A stretch of 64,000 nucleotides of DNA from Bacteroides sp. AN502(2024). GTDB lineage: Bacteria; Bacteroidota; Bacteroidia; Bacteroidales; Bacteroidaceae. The stretch lies in contig NZ_JBGFSP010000004.1 of assembly GCF_041227145.1 (NCBI RefSeq), positions 1-64,000 of the forward strand, written 5' to 3'. This document shows, piece by piece, positions 16,481-25,673 of the stretch. The notes under the pieces are model-generated. The model did no database searches. It was given only the letters and a program-made list of their open reading frames with translations, and was not told where the DNA came from. The stretch's first letter is position 1. Every line of letters starts with the position of its first letter. Made by a program: the position numbers and the translations under genes.

Positions 16481-17896
16481 TTATTTTTTCTTAATAATCA
16501 TACCACCCCACCTATTATTAATTTTTCCAGCAAGGATAACCTCACCAGCTACCATACGCTTCACTGGAAGCTCCCGCAATCCATTCATAAAATCAATAGC
16601 CGATTTTAATGAAAATGGATTTTTAATAATATCACTTGAAACATAAAATTTAACTCCCGAACTAAAAACTTTTCTGACTTGCTCTGTGTTATATTCATTC
16701 ACTTGATTATCAAAAATAACAACATATACTTTAGATTGCGTTAAAATACGTATGGCCTGCGTTTTATTACTAACACTTACCCCTAAAAGTTTTTTAAGTT
16801 CGGGGATAGCAGCTTTCAAACCCATACCTGCAAACTTCATTATATCTTTATCCGTAAATTCTAAACCACATATATCTAAACAGAATAGTTGTTTACCTAT
16901 TCCATTCATCGTTAACCGAACATTTTCACGTAAAAGAGTGGGCTTTTTAGGTATTTGAAGAGTATTGGGAAGTTTAGTTTTCATCTCTAAAACAATACCT
17001 CTATATGTTATGCTAAGTTCTTCTGCACGTACTCCCTTCCAACCATTCAATTTTCTTAAAAACCCTCCTCTCTTTTTTCTCATCGCAACATAAGTACCTA
17101 CTTCAGAATATACTCCATAATCATAATCATATAAAGAGCCTTTTACTCTAAATCCTTTCATAAAATTATGATGTTTAACAGACCTATCTCCAAAAATCTT
17201 ACCTAAAACTTTACCAACAGCGGTATGGCTCTCGCTGGAGAAGTGTGGAAAAGTATGATAAGGTATGGCTTCCGTCACGGTTCGTGTCATTACAGAAATA
17301 TCATTGTTATCGCTTTCACCTGATTCTTCATAACCAGAAGCAGAATCGTATGAATTAATTAAATTGACATTTGGAGTTATTGGTATCACATGACTGTCAA
17401 CTGTAAATTTAACCGCATCTTCTTGCAATTGCCTATATGCTACCTCTAACTCTCCAACATTCCGTAAGTTAGTACAAAGAGTTCCAAAGTGTGTTATTCT
17501 ATAAACAGAATCATTCACCTGAATTTCCCCCTTAGAATTCAACAAACGAGCAAAATTCTCATTAGGAACAATATCTTCATATTCTAATACATCATAATAC
17601 GAAAGAGCATTCTCTTTTATATAATTTCTCTCTTCAATAGAAAATTGAGATAAAATTGAATCGTCCTCATTTACTACATCCATTAAAGAAATAAATTCTG
17701 CATTTACACTTCTTGTTAGAGGTTGGCCATTCTCTATTATACCTTTAAGTTCTTCCTTATTTGAAAATGCCAAGAAAGAAGATGTTGACCGCAAAGGAGT
17801 AGGTAAATCATTTGACAACTCTGAATCATCGGTGCAAGACGATACAAATAATAGGAATAAACTTCCTAAAAAACAGGTTACAATTGGTTTTTTCAT
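16481..17896 (-). CDS. Lipoprotein of unknown function (471 aa)
   Basis: A signal peptide with lipobox ends LFVSSC, followed by an acidic stretch (TDDSELSNDLP), giving a surface-directed lipoprotein. The middle region ~200-330 is rich in basic and aromatic residues (HFSSESHTAVGKVLGKIFG, KKRGGFLRKLNGWKG). No recognised catalytic motif. It precedes a beta-barrel gene by one base. A ~29-base sequence upstream at 18024-18052 recurs ahead of the 20645 gene, hinting at common control. Much lower GC than the phage genes. Confidence 0.7.
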   Translation of the reverse strand: MKKPIVTCFLGSLFLLFVSSCTDDSELSNDLPTPLRSTSSFLAFSNKEELKGIIENGQPLTRSVNAEFISLMDVVNEDDSILSQFSIEERNYIKENALSYYDVLEYEDIVPNENFARLLNSKGEIQVNDSVYRITHFGTLCTNLRNVGELEVAYRQLQEDAVKFTVDSHVIPITPNVNLINSYDSASGYEESGESDNNDISVMTRTVTEAIPYHTFPHFSSESHTAVGKVLGKIFGDRSVKHHNFMKGFRVKGSLYDYDYGVYSEVGTYVAMRKKRGGFLRKLNGWKGVRAEELSITYRGIVLEMKTKLPNTLQIPKKPTLLRENVRLTMNGIGKQLFCLDICGLEFTDKDIMKFAGMGLKAAIPELKKLLGVSVSNKTQAIRILTQSKVYVVIFDNQVNEYNTEQVRKVFSSGVKFYVSSDIIKNPFSLKSAIDFMNGLRELPVKRMVAGEVILAGKINNRWGGMIIKKK

Positions 17897-18216
17897 AAAA
17901 TAATAATTTAGTGTATAATAAAATAAAAAATAAACTTATTCATAAATTCATTATAATACAATTTTCAAGAAACGACACAAATAAAAATTTTATTATTCTT
18001 TTTTTCGTTATTATGATAGTAACAAGACAGAATTATTGGAAATATTCCCTACGACTAATAAGTTAATAAAACAAAAAAACAGGTATAAAACTATACTTTC
18101 TAATATTCTCTCCTTGAAGAATTAAACCTAAATATGCCTCATTACCTTGAAGTGGTAATTGGCAAAATCGACAAATATACGCACTATTTCAACATGATTA
18201 AGTTAATAAAAACACC
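17897..18216. other. AT-rich intergenic region with shared upstream motif
   Basis: No open frame is credible here. It contains AAGACAGAATTATT followed by ATTCCCTAC (18024-18052), matched at 20973-21001, and an inverted repeat ATTACC...GGTAAT (~18140-18160). It probably holds the promoter of the 16481-17896 lipoprotein gene. Confidence 0.5.
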
Positions 18217-19056
18217 TTAAAAATCAAAAGTACCATGCTTATAAGAAGAACGAGGAGATATATAATAATCCTCACCCGGGGTCTGGGGTTGTATAAAATC
18301 TTGTCTGAATATTTCCATAGGATTATCTGTAATCAAATTTGCATCATGGGTATATATGTTAAAATAACATTCTGGATCTGTTTTTTGGTTATATGGTCCT
18401 TCTCCCACAAAAGTGAATTTGTAAAAACCGATTTTTTCCCCGTCTTTTCTGACCGTAAGAAACCAGACATTACCAGTACTTATCGTTTTAAATCTCAATC
18501 CATTTAATGATGAATAAGTTTCCTCTATAAACTGATCATTCAAATATGTTTGTTTTTTACAAATAAAAGGCAATTCAAATTTCCCACCTTCAGCTGGTAG
18601 AACAAAAGGATTCTGTTCCGAATAGATTTTATACACAAATGTCAACTTCCCTTTATCTATAATTAGGGGAATTTTTTCTACTTTTATGCCATTAATAGTA
18701 GAGTAAGAAATCTGTAGATCACCATTCAAAATTTTATCTTCCTTATTAATATTTGAGGTTATATTTAATACAATTTGATCGCCCTTTACTTTTGTCTCTA
18801 TATCAGAAAAAAGAGTTTTATCAAATTCTATCGAAACATCCTTGGGAATAATCGGAACCTCTGAATCTAAAACATCATCTATTAATGTCTTTTGAAGAAT
18901 TGTAAAAGTAATAGTACGTTTCTCCCCCAAGCAACTAAATGGTTTAGATACGTTATCACTTGGTAACACCTGATATTTAAAAATTTTATTATTTTCTTCT
19001 TTTTCACAAGAAAATAATGCTAAGGAAACGAACAAAAGAATGAATATTTTCTTCAT
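18217..19056 (-). CDS. Lipoprotein with beta-sandwich repeats, function unknown
   Basis: The start chosen is MKKIFILLF at 19056, which gives a proper signal peptide with lipobox ALFSC followed by EKEENN. A longer frame upstream lacks such a signal. The ~279-residue protein shows two Ig/BACON-like stretches (RTITFTILQKTL...; NPFVLPAEGGKFELPFICKKQTY). It is preceded by a perfect 28-bp palindrome. Likely an exported surface or periplasmic protein. No enzymatic motif. Confidence 0.65.
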   Translation of the reverse strand: MKKIFILLFVSLALFSCEKEENNKIFKYQVLPSDNVSKPFSCLGEKRTITFTILQKTLIDDVLDSEVPIIPKDVSIEFDKTLFSDIETKVKGDQIVLNITSNINKEDKILNGDLQISYSTINGIKVEKIPLIIDKGKLTFVYKIYSEQNPFVLPAEGGKFELPFICKKQTYLNDQFIEETYSSLNGLRFKTISTGNVWFLTVRKDGEKIGFYKFTFVGEGPYNQKTDPECYFNIYTHDANLITDNPMEIFRQDFIQPQTPGEDYYISPRSSYKHGTFDF

Positions 19057-19105
19057 ATTAACACAGTTTGTTTTTTTTTGTAAATTAAAGAATTTTCCCT
19101 GTACA

Positions 19106-19133
19106 ATAAAATACCAATTAATTGGTATTTTAT
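19106..19133. promoter_or_regulatory. Perfect 28-bp palindrome, candidate operator
   Basis: The core AATACCAATTAATTGGTATT extends symmetrically to 28 bp. It lies 50 bp upstream of the lipoprotein start at 19056 and beside the stop of the 19155 gene. A near copy is at 20801-20823. Dimer-binding regulator site is inferred. Confidence 0.5.
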
Positions 19134-19154
19134 CACAAATAACCATTCATGTAT

Positions 19155-19607
19155 TTATTGTTTCAAGGTTACAACGACAGTAGATATTCCACCAGGAACA
19201 CTGAATCCAAAGGAAATGGCAATCGGTTGTCGTATATCAATATTCTTATTCAATTGAACTTTATATTTGCCTCTTTGTATTTTGCTTATGGTCATAAAAC
19301 CAAAGTCTATCTTTACAAGTATGCGATTCCTACAATGGAAAGTGGCCTTACTTCCGTCAGAAAGCTCGACAACAGTTACTTCCTTTGACATTATTCCTTT
19401 TGTAATCCTATATTCTTCCTGTCCCACAATTATAAATCCATACATATTGTAATCACCACATGCTATCTGAAAATAGGCTTCAGGGTGTTCCGGTGACAGG
19501 TCTATGTGACTCGGGGTAATACTTGACAATCTATTTCTCTCTTCATTAGAGCAAGAAAACATTAAAATTATTGCTATACATAACAATAGGTATTTTGTTG
19601 TATTCAT
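19155..19607 (-). CDS. Small lipoprotein, function unknown
   Basis: The 150-residue protein has a signal peptide with lipobox LMFSC followed by SNEERN. SHIDLSPEHPEAYFQIACGDYNMYGF and a C-terminal GFSVPGGISTVVVTLKQ give a single beta-sandwich impression, similar in style to the neighbouring lipoprotein. It could be an accessory partner of that protein. No homology recognised. Confidence 0.6.
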   Translation of the reverse strand: MNTTKYLLLCIAIILMFSCSNEERNRLSSITPSHIDLSPEHPEAYFQIACGDYNMYGFIIVGQEEYRITKGIMSKEVTVVELSDGSKATFHCRNRILVKIDFGFMTISKIQRGKYKVQLNKNIDIRQPIAISFGFSVPGGISTVVVTLKQ

Positions 19608-19719
19608 TATGGCAAATATTTGGTTGTATGAATATTTAAAGCCTCAGTCTTGTACGGGGCATAGCATTCCTTCCAACGGGTATGTTGAAAACGATCCGCA
19701 TTTTTACTGAACAATTATT

Positions 19720-19842
19720 TTATTTAAAAGGCTTTACCTTAACAGTAACCTTTTCTGTTTTATTAGCATGGTTATAAAACACATTACTACAACTCTGAAA
19801 GAGAATCAAACATCCGAACAATACAAATACTATTTTCTTCAT
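19720..19842 (-). CDS. Very small lipoprotein (40 aa)
   Basis: ATG at 19842 opens MKKIVFVLFGCLILFQSC followed by SNVFYNHANKTEK, a complete signal peptide with lipobox LFQSC and a 22-residue mature part ending VKVKPFK. It is too short for most gene finders. It starts 13 bp after the end of the disrupted barrel-like gene and lies in the same orientation as its neighbours, so an operon is likely. Confidence 0.5.
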   Translation of the reverse strand: MKKIVFVLFGCLILFQSCSNVFYNHANKTEKVTVKVKPFK

Positions 19843-19854
19843 AAATGATACTTT

Positions 19855-20693
19855 TTATTTAAACAATCCATATATTATTTCTTGTAACAATCCACCAAAA
19901 TCCATTTCCACTTTATGCTTTTCAAATTTATAGTAAGGCATTAAGATAGGAGTAACTCCCCCACATTCAAAAGGATATTCACGATAACCCTTATACCTAA
20001 TTCCGTTCCAAAAGAATCCGTTATATCGAAAGCAACACTGCCTCCGTAGTCATTACGGCTGAATGAAGTAACAGGAGTAAATAAAAAACCATCAAATACA
20101 TGCAAACTCATTCGGGAATTAAAGGAGTAAGAAAGTTTACCCGATATACCAAATGTTTCATCCACACGGCGAGGGGTACTTAACTTCATTGCATGCAATG
20201 CAACATCAGCAAATAAATTATCTGACAATGATTTGTTATATCCAATAGCAGCATAGTTAAAAACACCAATACCAATTAAATTCATTTGGCGCCCCATGCC
20301 GTAAACGTGACCATTCCACAATGGTCCTATTACCCCCGACACATTATATTCCCCTTTATGTAAAGGACTTTGGTCTGTATAAAAGAACGGGTCACCCTTC
20401 TTGAACTGAAAAGTAACACCGGAATTTGTAGAAATAACAGAATTTCGATATCTCCCAATAGGATATTTTACCGAATCAACTGCAAAATCTTTATTAGAAC
20501 GCAAATACCCTTCTCTCACAGGATTCATATTACCCCACCTCGACTCTTGACCATACGCATCAAGAGGAAAGTAAAACAGCAGCATAATGATCCAAAATAA
20601 AACAAATGCTGCAAAATTAATTAATGTAATCACCTTTCTATACATATTAATTGTTATCATTATACCCAAAGCATGAAAATAAAAGTATAACAT
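19855..20693 (-). pseudogene. Exported barrel-like protein with C-terminal frameshift
   Basis: A signal-anchor-like N-terminus (best start MYRKVITLINFAAF at 20645; 20693 is the longest frame) is followed by a beta-rich protein (GVTFQFKKGDPFFY, KLSYSFNSRMSLHVFDGFLFTP). Near 19998 the frame turns into VIVNILLNVGELLLS and stops at 19941. Another frame from the same point reads GYREYPFECGGVTPILMPYYKF and stays open to TAA at 19855. That alternative suits a barrel end much better, so a one- or two-base indel is likely. Function unknown. Confidence 0.5.
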
Positions 20694-21191
20694 ACAAGAG
20701 CTGTAAACAAATCCACTATCAACACAATAAAATAAATCGTTTTTGCATCTTATCTTTGCGATATGTATTTATGCAAAAATATGTAAATTTCTTTATCAGT
20801 AAAATACCCATTAATTAGTATTTCATTGACAAAATGAAATGTACTTTAAAAGCCAAAAGTTATATTCAATTCATAACCTAAATGCCTATCCAATATAAAT
20901 AATGCTTTTAGCACCAAGATACAAACAGAATAACACAAAATCAACCTTTAAAGGAATGTATTACTATTATAAAAGACAGAATTATTCGGGAGATTCCCTA
21001 CTCTAAAAATGTTAAAGAAATAAAATGATATAAATAAATATTAGTATAACAATGTCATCAACGATACAATATCCCCTTTGTAAATTATACAATAAATAAT
21101 AGCTAAGCAACCAAAGACAGTGCAAAGCCCAACAAGTAATAAAAGAACAAAGTATTAAATAAAGCAAAAACACCCAATTTTACTTTTTAGG
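20694..21191. other. AT-rich intergenic region upstream of the barrel-like gene
   Basis: No credible gene. It holds the palindrome copy (20801-20823, AAATACCCATTAATTAGTATTT) and the shared motif AAGACAGAATTATTCGGGAG..ATTCCCTAC type sequence (20973-21001). The IS4-family element begins directly at its right end. Confidence 0.5.
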
Positions 21192-22526
21192 CAATATTGT
21201 CCTAAATAAATTTTGAGCATGAGCTAACTGACTATACTGTTAAGTATAGCCTCGAGAGTTCAAAATCAATCCCCCCTAATCGTTTTCGATGGTTTCGGGA
21301 GGTGGTGTAAATGGTTGATCAAGCCATTTTTGGAGGTCGATTTTGGTAAATGTGTTCAGCCGGAGCGTGACCACAAGGTTAGCCAATGCCCATTTGTATC
21401 TTGCGATGTGCTTTAGCCATGTCAGAATCAGCATTGTAGTCATAGCAGTCCATATTTGGGTCTCTACGGCATTGCGGGATGTGCCGATAAAGCTCTTGAT
21501 GCGTAGCAGTTGCTTGAGGTTGCGAAAGAAGATTTCTATGTTCCACCGAGCCTTGTACAGAGCCGCTATGCTTGATGCTGCCAATGTGAAGTTGTTTGTG
21601 AGTAACTCAATTTCAAAACCGTGTTCATCGTTCCATACTGCGATGCGACGTAAACGTTTGGGATATTTGGATTTGGCCGCCGAGAGTTCGAACTCGATTA
21701 TTTCGTCAATAAGTACATTCTGAGCGTGTTTTTCAGGCAAAGGCAACTCCTCTATGGCTTTGTACCGGATATTGTCTTTATGACGCACTACAAAGAACAC
21801 GTTGCTGCTGTCCCAATTATTCAGCAATGAGTAGTCACAGTAGCCTCGGTCGGCTACTACAATACTATACGGATGTAACTCAATATCAAAAGCAGCTTTG
21901 TTGTCGGTGGTTTTGCCATCGGTGATATTCACGAACTCCGGCAAAAGACTGTCATAGTCCAATAGCGTGTGCATCTTGACCGCCCCCTTGGTGGTAGTGT
22001 AATGTGCCCAGTCATATATTGACAGAGTCAATGACACCAATGTGGAGTCGAGCAGTTTTATCGGCATCTTGAAACGGAACTTTCTTCGTTGCCATAGGGC
22101 TTGCTGTCCGAAATACTGAAACAACGAGTAGAATATGCCGCGAAAAACCGAACTGTCTCGGTTGGCGTTCTGATATGCTACCGTTGACTTGGATGGTGCA
22201 CGGTTGATTCCCAAATGATTGAGGTTGCCGGTGGCTGATTTCAGCCCGTTTGAGATATCTCTGACTGAATCACATCCTGAGAATTGGCTGAAAATCATGC
22301 TAACAAACTGACTCCATGTATTGTAGCCCTTACAATGCTTGTCTGACCCCGAAGATTTTATGATTTTCCTGATATTTTCTTTCGGGAGATGTGATATTAC
22401 CTGTGCGAAAAGTGTTATATTTGCCATAGGAAGTAGATGAGTTGGTGGCTCGCTACTAAGGTAGTCATTTTACCTTAGTTCTACTTCCTTTTTATTTGTT
22501 CCCCCAATTTATTTAGGACAATATTG
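21192..22526 (-). mobile_element. IS4-family insertion sequence
   Basis: Perfect 21-bp terminal inverted repeats start CAATATTGTCCTAAATAA at 21192; the complement ends at 22526. Element length is 1,335 bp with one gene. The flanks (left ...TTTTTAGG, right GGCTAAGA...) show no direct target duplication, and the right flank enters the DUF772 IS copy right after its start codon. A deletion next to the IS is therefore likely. Confidence 0.88.
21276..22427 (-). CDS. IS4 family transposase
   Basis: The protein has 383 residues. The N-terminal DUF4372-like domain (HLPKENIRKIIKSSGSDKHCKGYNTWSQFVSM) is followed by DDE core motifs: IKLLDSTLVSL, IVVADRGYCDYSLL, and the YREK signature in YKARWNIEIFFRNLKQ. 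Complete and probably functional. It lies within perfect inverted repeats. Confidence 0.9.
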   Translation of the reverse strand: MANITLFAQVISHLPKENIRKIIKSSGSDKHCKGYNTWSQFVSMIFSQFSGCDSVRDISNGLKSATGNLNHLGINRAPSKSTVAYQNANRDSSVFRGIFYSLFQYFGQQALWQRRKFRFKMPIKLLDSTLVSLTLSIYDWAHYTTTKGAVKMHTLLDYDSLLPEFVNITDGKTTDNKAAFDIELHPYSIVVADRGYCDYSLLNNWDSSNVFFVVRHKDNIRYKAIEELPLPEKHAQNVLIDEIIEFELSAAKSKYPKRLRRIAVWNDEHGFEIELLTNNFTLAASSIAALYKARWNIEIFFRNLKQLLRIKSFIGTSRNAVETQIWTAMTTMLILTWLKHIARYKWALANLVVTLRLNTFTKIDLQKWLDQPFTPPPETIEND

Positions 22527-23312
22527 GGCTAAGATACAAAAAATTTCAGAAATCCACCCAACTTTGGGCTTTACAGAATTTGATATTCTGGAAAAATACC
22601 GCAAGAGTTTTCATGAGAGTGAGCTTGGCAGGCTTCATTCGGTCTTTCCATTTGATCGTATGGCAAAAGCCGCAGGCCTGTCTGAACAACGTTTGGGCCG
22701 CAGGAACATATTCAGTCCTTCCGCAAAGATCGCCCTTATGGTCCTGAAGGCATACACCGGATTCTCCGACAGGAAACTGGTGGAACATCTGAACGGGAAC
22801 ATACACTACCAGATGTTCTGTGGAATCATGATCCCCCCGTCCCTTCCCATAACCAACTTCAAGATAATCAGTGCCATCCGTAATGAGATAGCATCCCGCC
22901 TTGACATTGATTCCTTCCAGGAGCTCCTGGCTTCACACTGGAAACCTTATCTTGATAACCTTCACGTCTGCATGACCGATGCCACATGCTATGAGAGCCA
23001 CATGCGTTTTCCTACGGACATGAAACTCCTTTGGGAAAGCATCGAATGGCTCTACAGTCATATATGCCGGCATTGCAGGGATCTGGGCATAAGGCGTCCG
23101 CGCAACAAATACAGGAATGTGGCGGAATCCTATCTGTCCTACTGCAAGAAAAGAAAGAGGAGAGCTTCAAGGACAAGAATGCTTAAGCGCCGTATGATCA
23201 AGCTTCTTGAAAAGCTCCTCAGTCAAAGGGATGGGCTCCATAGCGAGTACGGTGCTTTACTCCGATATACACAGGATTACCATAAGCGTCTTTCCATCAT
23301 CAGAAAGGTGCT
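22527..23312 (+). pseudogene. DUF772-type transposase, copy 2, truncated at both ends
   Basis: It is ~99% identical to 14306-15089 with a handful of substitutions. The 5' end, including the start codon and left IS end, is replaced by the IS4 element. The 3' end stops at 23312 in the middle of the gene, where the reading runs into antisense tssO sequence. About 570 bp of the transposase gene and the right IS end are missing. Confidence 0.88.
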
Positions 23313-23540
23313 CATCAGCACCAGGTAGTTATACAGCGAATCCACCTTATCCACCAGGGCAATCTGTCTGGCGTAAATCTTATCGTATTCTTGTGTTTTG
23401 GATTCCATTAGCTTATATTCGCTTCCATTCGTATGGATAAAGCCTGTGAGCAGTGCCATGCTCAAAGCCGTACTGATTAACAGTCCGCCGGCAAACTCCA
23501 AATATCCACGGATGATTTTCTCACTGTTCTTTGCTTTCAT
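23313..23540 (-). pseudogene. tssO: TssO, N-terminal 76 codons only
   Basis: ATG at 23540 (MKAKNSEKIIRGYLEFAGG) is followed by a membrane helix LLISTALSMALLTGFI and a charged helical stretch. This is the arrangement of TssO, the small single-pass component of the Bacteroidales T6SS envelope complex, usually around 160-170 residues. The gene is cut at 23313 where truncated IS sequence begins, so more than half is missing. It starts 5 bp after tssG. In complete loci tssP, tssQ and tssR follow; none is present here. Confidence 0.75.
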
Positions 23541-23545
23541 AATTC

Positions 23546-24502
23546 TTATAAATAAGTGTTTATTCCGAGGTAACACGGACTGGCGTCACCCGTCGGTTTT
23601 AAATAAGTCTTGCGTTCGTCAGGGCTAACGCTGACCGTCACATCGAACTCCTGCCACGCGCCAAGAAAAATATCCGCCAGCATTTCAAGGGCTTTGCGGG
23701 AGCGGTTGCCGGGCAGGAACCTTTCGACTTCCCGTGTTGGCAGGTCGCCTATGTGTATATGCAAATCAGCCTCAGCACTATTAAGCACCCCCACATTCAC
23801 ACTGTTTGCTCCCAGTCTCATGTTCCCCAGCCGGTTCGGTTTTTGCGCCCTTATTGTCCGTTGCATCATTTTGGGACGCACACTTACCGGAGCTTCCAGA
23901 ATCTGCGACAGTGCGTCGCTTACCTCTTCCAGTCTGCCCCGGATCGAATGGATATGCGGCATGAACTTGATGAACAGCAACGCCCCCTGTCCGGACAAAA
24001 TATGAATGACCGGCCAGCAAGCGGCAAAGAGTTTCGCATAATCAGAATATTTGTTCTTTTTATCGTACCGCAATTCGAGCAATTGTGCCTGTATCCCTTC
24101 TCTGTCCACTTCACTCTCCAGCAGGCTGAAAAAGCGGCGGATAAAGAACTCTTCGTTGCGATGCTGCTGCATCTCCTCCAAAATCAGTTCCAAATCTTTC
24201 ACCTTGCCGGGAAAAAGCGCCTCATGGAACAATCCCTCCGGCAGCGAATCATAAATCCCCCGGCGGTTGGTCTTTAGTTCTATGTATGCCCCCTCCGCTA
24301 TGCCGACATGATTCCTATGCTTCACCGATCGGATATCTTTCGAAACATTGCTCAGGTTATTACCGTCACGCACCATCATAATTTGAGCGGTGTCGAACCC
24401 GGCTTCCGCTAGCAAGGCTCCGTATAGCTCTGCCTTGAAGTCGGTGTCCATTGTATTGGGCGGAAGAAGCCCCTTTATCTCTTTGGGTAAGCGATGTTCC
24501 AT
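23546..24502 (-). CDS. tssG: T6SS baseplate protein TssG
   Basis: The protein has 318 residues. The C-terminal half has LPGNRSRKALEMLADIFLGAWQEFDVTVSV and the protein ends ACYLGINTYL-like text (residues PCYLGINTYL), the closing LG.NT.L that marks TssG. TssG with TssF, TssE and TssK forms the baseplate wedge from which the sheath grows. It lies directly downstream of tssK (1 bp gap) and upstream of the tssO fragment. Confidence 0.8.
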   Translation of the reverse strand: MEHRLPKEIKGLLPPNTMDTDFKAELYGALLAEAGFDTAQIMMVRDGNNLSNVSKDIRSVKHRNHVGIAEGAYIELKTNRRGIYDSLPEGLFHEALFPGKVKDLELILEEMQQHRNEEFFIRRFFSLLESEVDREGIQAQLLELRYDKKNKYSDYAKLFAACWPVIHILSGQGALLFIKFMPHIHSIRGRLEEVSDALSQILEAPVSVRPKMMQRTIRAQKPNRLGNMRLGANSVNVGVLNSAEADLHIHIGDLPTREVERFLPGNRSRKALEMLADIFLGAWQEFDVTVSVSPDERKTYLKPTGDASPCYLGINTYL

Positions 24503-24503
24503 A

Positions 24504-25646
24504 TCAATCCATTATGCTCCATGTTTTGTTCTGTCCCGTAGTATTGTTCCCCGTAGTGCGTTCCGATACCACAATATTCTCCTTATGCTGACCGATATAT
24601 TCCAGCGTACTGAGCCGTTGCCACAATTCGGTAAGTGTGTACATAAACGAATAGGCACGAACCATCGAAGCCCGGATATCCGTATGTTCGTACAGCATCT
24701 CCAACGTATCGGCGAGCTGCTCGTCGAACGAACCGGGGGTTACGTCGCTCCACTCGTAGAAATATTTCTGCGTTTCCTCCTTTTGCGTCCCTGATAGGTA
24801 GCTGAAACTTACATACATAATATGCGCCAGACTCGATACGGAATCCAGTACATCAATAGGAGCATTGTACAGCCCTTTATTGGTATAACTGAATTGCAGG
24901 GTGGCGAGATAGCGGAGCATCTCCCGACATATCAGAGAGATGTACGCACCCAGTTCGCCGCGATTATCCCTGTTATGTATTTTGGCTATGATAATTTTGC
25001 TGTAATTCTCCAGTGAGCGGAACATATTTCCGAACTTGGCATGATACTCTTGCAGTTCAGGGTGGCTTTTCATCGTCGTACAGGGCGGGATAAAGTCGGC
25101 ATCTACCATGAATCGTTCGGCATCCTTGCGGATACGTCCGATGGTCAGGTAATGCGCCCCCAGCTCACTCACATTGATTTCTCCTTTGGGCATCACAAAC
25201 AGCCGATAGGAGGGCAAGGCGTTCGGATGGCGGGGTGGAACTTCCTCCGGATTGGGGTCACCCGAGCCTACCCGGTGGAACGGATCCACGGAGAGGATAA
25301 TGTCCCATTGCGTGATATTCTTACGGGTATCCGATTCTACAGAATAGTTCTTCACTAATTCGCTTCCCGTTTCGGTGGCATCAAATTGGATGCGGATGCC
25401 CGAAGAGGTGATTGCTTCACAGGATTTCAGCCGCACTTCAATGTGTCCGGTCACGTGCTGGCTGATGCGGATACCGTTCTCCCCATCCCGGTTTTGTCGG
25501 GCGGGCAGCAACCCGTAGTTATAACTGTTGGTTCGTACTTCTATGCTATCGCGAATGCTGTCCAGAAAGTAATCGTCATGTTGGTTGAAGATGGCGGCTG
25601 ACAGCGGCATACAGTCCGACCAGTTTACTAAATTTTTCTTTGCCAT
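24504..25646 (-). CDS. tssK: T6SS baseplate-membrane connector TssK
   Basis: The 380-residue protein begins MAKKNLVNWSDCMPLSAAIFNQHDDYFLDSIRD, the TssK opening (W..GM.L...HFQ..D.Y...), with YGLLP and a beta-rich shell domain carrying GIRISQHVTGHIEVRLKSCEA. The C-terminal half is helical, ending in a low-complexity tail. TssK binds the baseplate wedge and contacts the envelope complex, in this subtype TssN-TssR. It follows tssN after 27 bp. Confidence 0.85.
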   Translation of the reverse strand: MAKKNLVNWSDCMPLSAAIFNQHDDYFLDSIRDSIEVRTNSYNYGLLPARQNRDGENGIRISQHVTGHIEVRLKSCEAITSSGIRIQFDATETGSELVKNYSVESDTRKNITQWDIILSVDPFHRVGSGDPNPEEVPPRHPNALPSYRLFVMPKGEINVSELGAHYLTIGRIRKDAERFMVDADFIPPCTTMKSHPELQEYHAKFGNMFRSLENYSKIIIAKIHNRDNRGELGAYISLICREMLRYLATLQFSYTNKGLYNAPIDVLDSVSSLAHIMYVSFSYLSGTQKEETQKYFYEWSDVTPGSFDEQLADTLEMLYEHTDIRASMVRAYSFMYTLTELWQRLSTLEYIGQHKENIVVSERTTGNNTTGQNKTWSIMD

Positions 25647-25673
25647 ATAGTATGTAGTTTTATTTTTATATTC

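Noticed and set aside
16481..17896. MACPF-type antimicrobial lipoprotein
   Set aside because: No MACPF signature could be found in the sequence.
22564..23328. Intact transposase of 254 residues
   Set aside because: It lacks its start region and over a third of the C-terminus compared with the copy at 14304; the last codons are antisense tssO.
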